Assembly: GCA_026027325.1 (NCBI GenBank)
Contig: JAMSLZ010000007.1
Location: 1,426,001-1,490,000, forward strand
Source of the DNA: Actinomucor elegans
Lineage: Eukaryota; Mucoromycota; Mucoromycetes; Mucorales; Mucoraceae
DNA: 64,000 nucleotides
Reading direction: 5' to 3'
The translations under genes and the position numbers were made by a program. The notes under the pieces were generated by a model. It saw nothing but the letters and a program-made list of their open reading frames with translations. It ran no database searches and was not told where the DNA came from. Below are positions 61,387 to 64,000 of the stretch, piece by piece. Each line of letters opens with the position of its first letter. Within the stretch, counting starts at the first letter, position 1.

Positions 61387-62871
61387 GTTGATTAGTGAAG
61401 GGAAAAGAAAAAAACACAACTGTCGGGGTGAAGGGACCTGTCTGTACAGCTTCAAACAAAGCAGTCAGATAGCAGTCACACAGGCTTTATTTTGACAGCT
61501 GGAGCATTGATCAAGCTTATGTTGGAATTGATATAGATACTATAGACACATCTCTAAGGTAAGATAGTAAATGAGGCAAGACATCAATGGTAAAGTGTAC
61601 CTTTGGCAAATCCTGTTTAAATTACTTTTTTAATCGTGTACATTTCATAGCATTTTAAATAAGTCGTGTTAGAAGAGGGTAATATATGAATTTATAAACC
61701 GAATAAAAGCGAAATAGTACTTAGATTTGCGATTTTGAAACGGGAAAGGTAGACATAGCTTATCGATCAGTTTAAACTAGGTAGGAGCTCTGAGAGAGAT
61801 AAATGCCAACTTACACAAAAGTATCTTTTCTCCAATAAAAGCCAACCTTGCCACTAAAAATTGCGGCCTAGTAAAGTTGATGATAGACATAGTAGTTTAT
61901 TTCTGGGCTCGGACTCTTTTTCAGATGTTACTTCAATCCGAAGTGTATATATCATTCAATCTATACCATGTGAAGTACATATAATCAATAGTAGATCAGC
62001 GACAAAAATAATATAGTGGTATTACTTTAGTTTATCAAACATTCCAGCAGATGTGCTACTTTATTACAAACCTGTTATACTTGCTAAGCATAGCTTTAGA
62101 CAGAGACTGTCCGAGAAATATATAGATAATTGGATCTAGTTCGCGAAAAATGCATGCAATTTAATACCAGTCATTATTGCATAATACACCCTATGCATTC
62201 TGGTTAAATAATGGATCCATACGAAGTAATTATTTGTTTTGAACAAGTGGCAGTCATTGGAAGCGATATTAAGCCGAAATTAGTTAATAAATACAAATAT
62301 TGTAGATGAGCTCAATATGACTGTTTTCAGAAATTAAGATGTACCCTATCACTCAAGTTTTTAAACTTGTCTTATTTTTATGGAGCATAAAGACATCATT
62401 CCAGAGATATACTCTGTTGGTACTTCAGCCAATTAATTTTTTTTAGCATGTTGCTATATTTTTGTTAGATTTTGTTCTATATCAAATATTCAAGATATAG
62501 CTGTATTTGCAAAATTACTATAAAACTGCTTTTTATCAACAGCAGTTCCGTCTATTGAAAGAAATTTCAAATGACCTTGACACCATTCGATGTACTATTG
62601 AATTTTACATAAAATTCGCTAAAACATATTTTGCACATCACTATTTTATGGCATTAAATAGTGGATTAAAGTTCTGATATTGATTTTTGATTTCGCTGCA
62701 AATGAAAGAACAATGATTTTTATTCACCGTTGCCCAATTATTAAAGATATTAATTCAAATTCCTCTTAAAGGATCATGACTTAAAGATTTTCAATTGAGC
62801 AGTCATTTTATAGGTGAATGCACCTTCAGATTTTTTTTCTTTCACTTCAACCGACAGGATCCAGAGCAAAC
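61387..62871. other. Intergenic region with dispersed-repeat copies
   Basis: About 1.5 kb with no supported gene. A repeat copy lies at 62106-62190, and an isolated block 1 (GCGATATTAAGCCGAAATTAG) at 62262-62282. A T/C-rich tract directly precedes the next gene. Confidence 0.5.
62106..62190 (+). repeat. Dispersed repeat copy (62.1 kb)
   Basis: Contains ACTGTCCGAGAAATATATAG, ATTGGATCTAGTTC, then GAAAAATGCATGCAATTTAA and a TCATTATTGCATAAT end. This aligns block for block with the 40.4 kb copy; block 1 is degraded here. Confidence 0.6.
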
Positions 62872-63927
62872 ATGTCTACAGAAGAAGATTTCCAAGGTAA
62901 GAAAATCAAAGAATGTTTAACCTACTAAACAGCAGTAATTTAACTGATCGCGTTCGAAAATTAGAAAAATTAAAAGCATGTGTCAAAATGTGCATGGTCT
63001 ACCTCGACGATTTAAAGAAAGAACGTGAAGTGGAAGACAATGCCGAGTTTGATAGTGTTGCATTTCAAGAAACCATGGGTTAGTAACCTATTTTTTTTTA
63101 AATCCTTTTTCATTTTGATTAACCTTGCCATAGTCAATTTGGGCAAAATCCTTTCACATGACGCTACCAAGTTCACCTTGTCCTGTAAACCGCCTCGGAA
63201 ACCTACCGATGCAATTCATATGATCAGCACAGTAAGCAACACGATCTACCGTATTGTAGGCTTTTACAATACTATTCCCTCCAGTAGCGGTCAAAACTAT
63301 ATTGCCGCATATCGAAATGTCACCCGAGAATTGCTGCATGGTGTCATCAGTTTGTGCAGTAGCTTCATGACTACCAGTTTGCCCTTCATGGTATCCACTG
63401 CGGTACTTTGGGAGACTTGCAAGGAAATGACAGGGCTTCCTAAAACCAATAAAGAAGCTGTGTTGAAGGGTTGGTCGCGTCTGCAAGCAACACTCAAGGA
63501 CGCTCAATCTGAAGTCAAAGAGATCGCTGCTGGTGAGGATCGCTCAGAAGGATTTGATGATAATGAGGAGGAAGATGAACCTACGGATTTGAGTGAAGAA
63601 GAAATGGAAGTAGCTAAACAGTGTGCCAAGTTGGTGGATATGGCTGTATTTGTGATGCAAAAGATTTACATTCGTTGTATTAAAGAACAAGAACGTCCTG
63701 CTGTCAAATGGTTGGATAAGGTGTATGCTAGAGCTCAAGATTTAGTGGATGAAACAGACATGTTGGTGTCTCAAATTTATGATGAAGATGCTGCGACAAT
63801 GCGAGAAGAGGTGAAAAAGTATATCGAGAAATCCAGAGGATTGACTCAGTTGGCTAAGCAAAATGCACCCGAAGAACATGTGGAGTGGTTTTCCATGTGC
63901 GAAAATAAATATGATTCCATGTTGTAA
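62872..63927 (+). CDS. GCIP/DIP1 family protein (cyclin-D1-binding protein 1-like) (310 aa, 3 exons)
   Basis: Exons 62872-62896, 62965-63078 and 63134-63927, in phase. The short first exon gives MSTEEDFQ. The all-helical protein shows family-typical stretches: [20 protein letters not shown] near the N-terminus, [21 protein letters not shown] centrally, an acidic insertion (about 180-200, DDNEEEDEP), then [20 protein letters not shown] and [20 protein letters not shown]. The human homologue CCNDBP1 (GCIP) binds cyclin D1 and Grap2. Fungal members have no settled function, so a cell-cycle role is only by analogy. No transmembrane or signal segment is seen. Confidence 0.88.
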
Positions 63928-64000
63928 TATACAAAATAAACCCCCTTTTAGAATATTATGCTCAAGTTTAATCCAGTTAAAAGTTGTGTCTAAAAATGAA

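Overview
The window is fungal nuclear DNA, most likely from a Mucorales (Mucoromycota) species. Genes are compact and intron-dense, with up to ten exons. Introns are mostly 45-100 bp, with GTAAGT-like donors, CTAAC/CTAAT-like branch sites and short T-rich acceptors. Intergenic DNA is very AT-rich with long A/T homopolymers. Gene content is typical of early-diverging fungi. Coordinates below were obtained by splicing the sequence by eye: each model keeps an open frame through consistent exon phases to a stop codon.

Layout. 0.8-3.5 kb: a small Cys-rich GPI-type surface protein (minus) divergent from a bZIP factor (plus). 4.2-11.4 kb: two paralogous nine-exon kelch membrane proteins separated by 3.1 kb. 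11.4-20.3 kb: a gene-poor stretch with one tRNA-Val and copies of a short dispersed repeat. 20.35-32.7 kb: a minus-strand block holding an RGS + AIFM2-like oxidoreductase fusion, TIM44, TSG101/VPS23 and a secreted glycine/NGT-repeat protein. 34.3-39.8 kb: a plus-strand block with an MFS transporter, NIP7 and a HOG1-type MAP kinase. 39.8-42.9 kb: repeats and a decayed gene. 42.9-46.3 kb: a SEL1-repeat protein and a SAM methyltransferase. 46.8-51.4 kb: a minus-strand block with poly(A) polymerase, a POP3-like RNase P/MRP subunit and a Rho GTPase. 52-54.7 kb: a non-LTR retrotransposon whose reverse-transcriptase core is deleted. 55.7-64 kb: NKAP-like splicing factor, SLA1-like endocytic adaptor, mitochondrial ribosomal protein mL54 (minus) and a GCIP/cyclin-D-binding family protein.

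Most genes are housekeeping: mitochondrial import and translation, RNA processing, endocytosis and ESCRT, stress and Rho signalling. They show no operon-like functional grouping. The least expected items are the RGS-oxidoreductase fusion, an eight-cysteine C-x3-C GPI protein, the NGT-repeat secreted protein, the kelch receptor-like pair, and a dispersed ~90-200 bp repeat family restricted to intergenic DNA.
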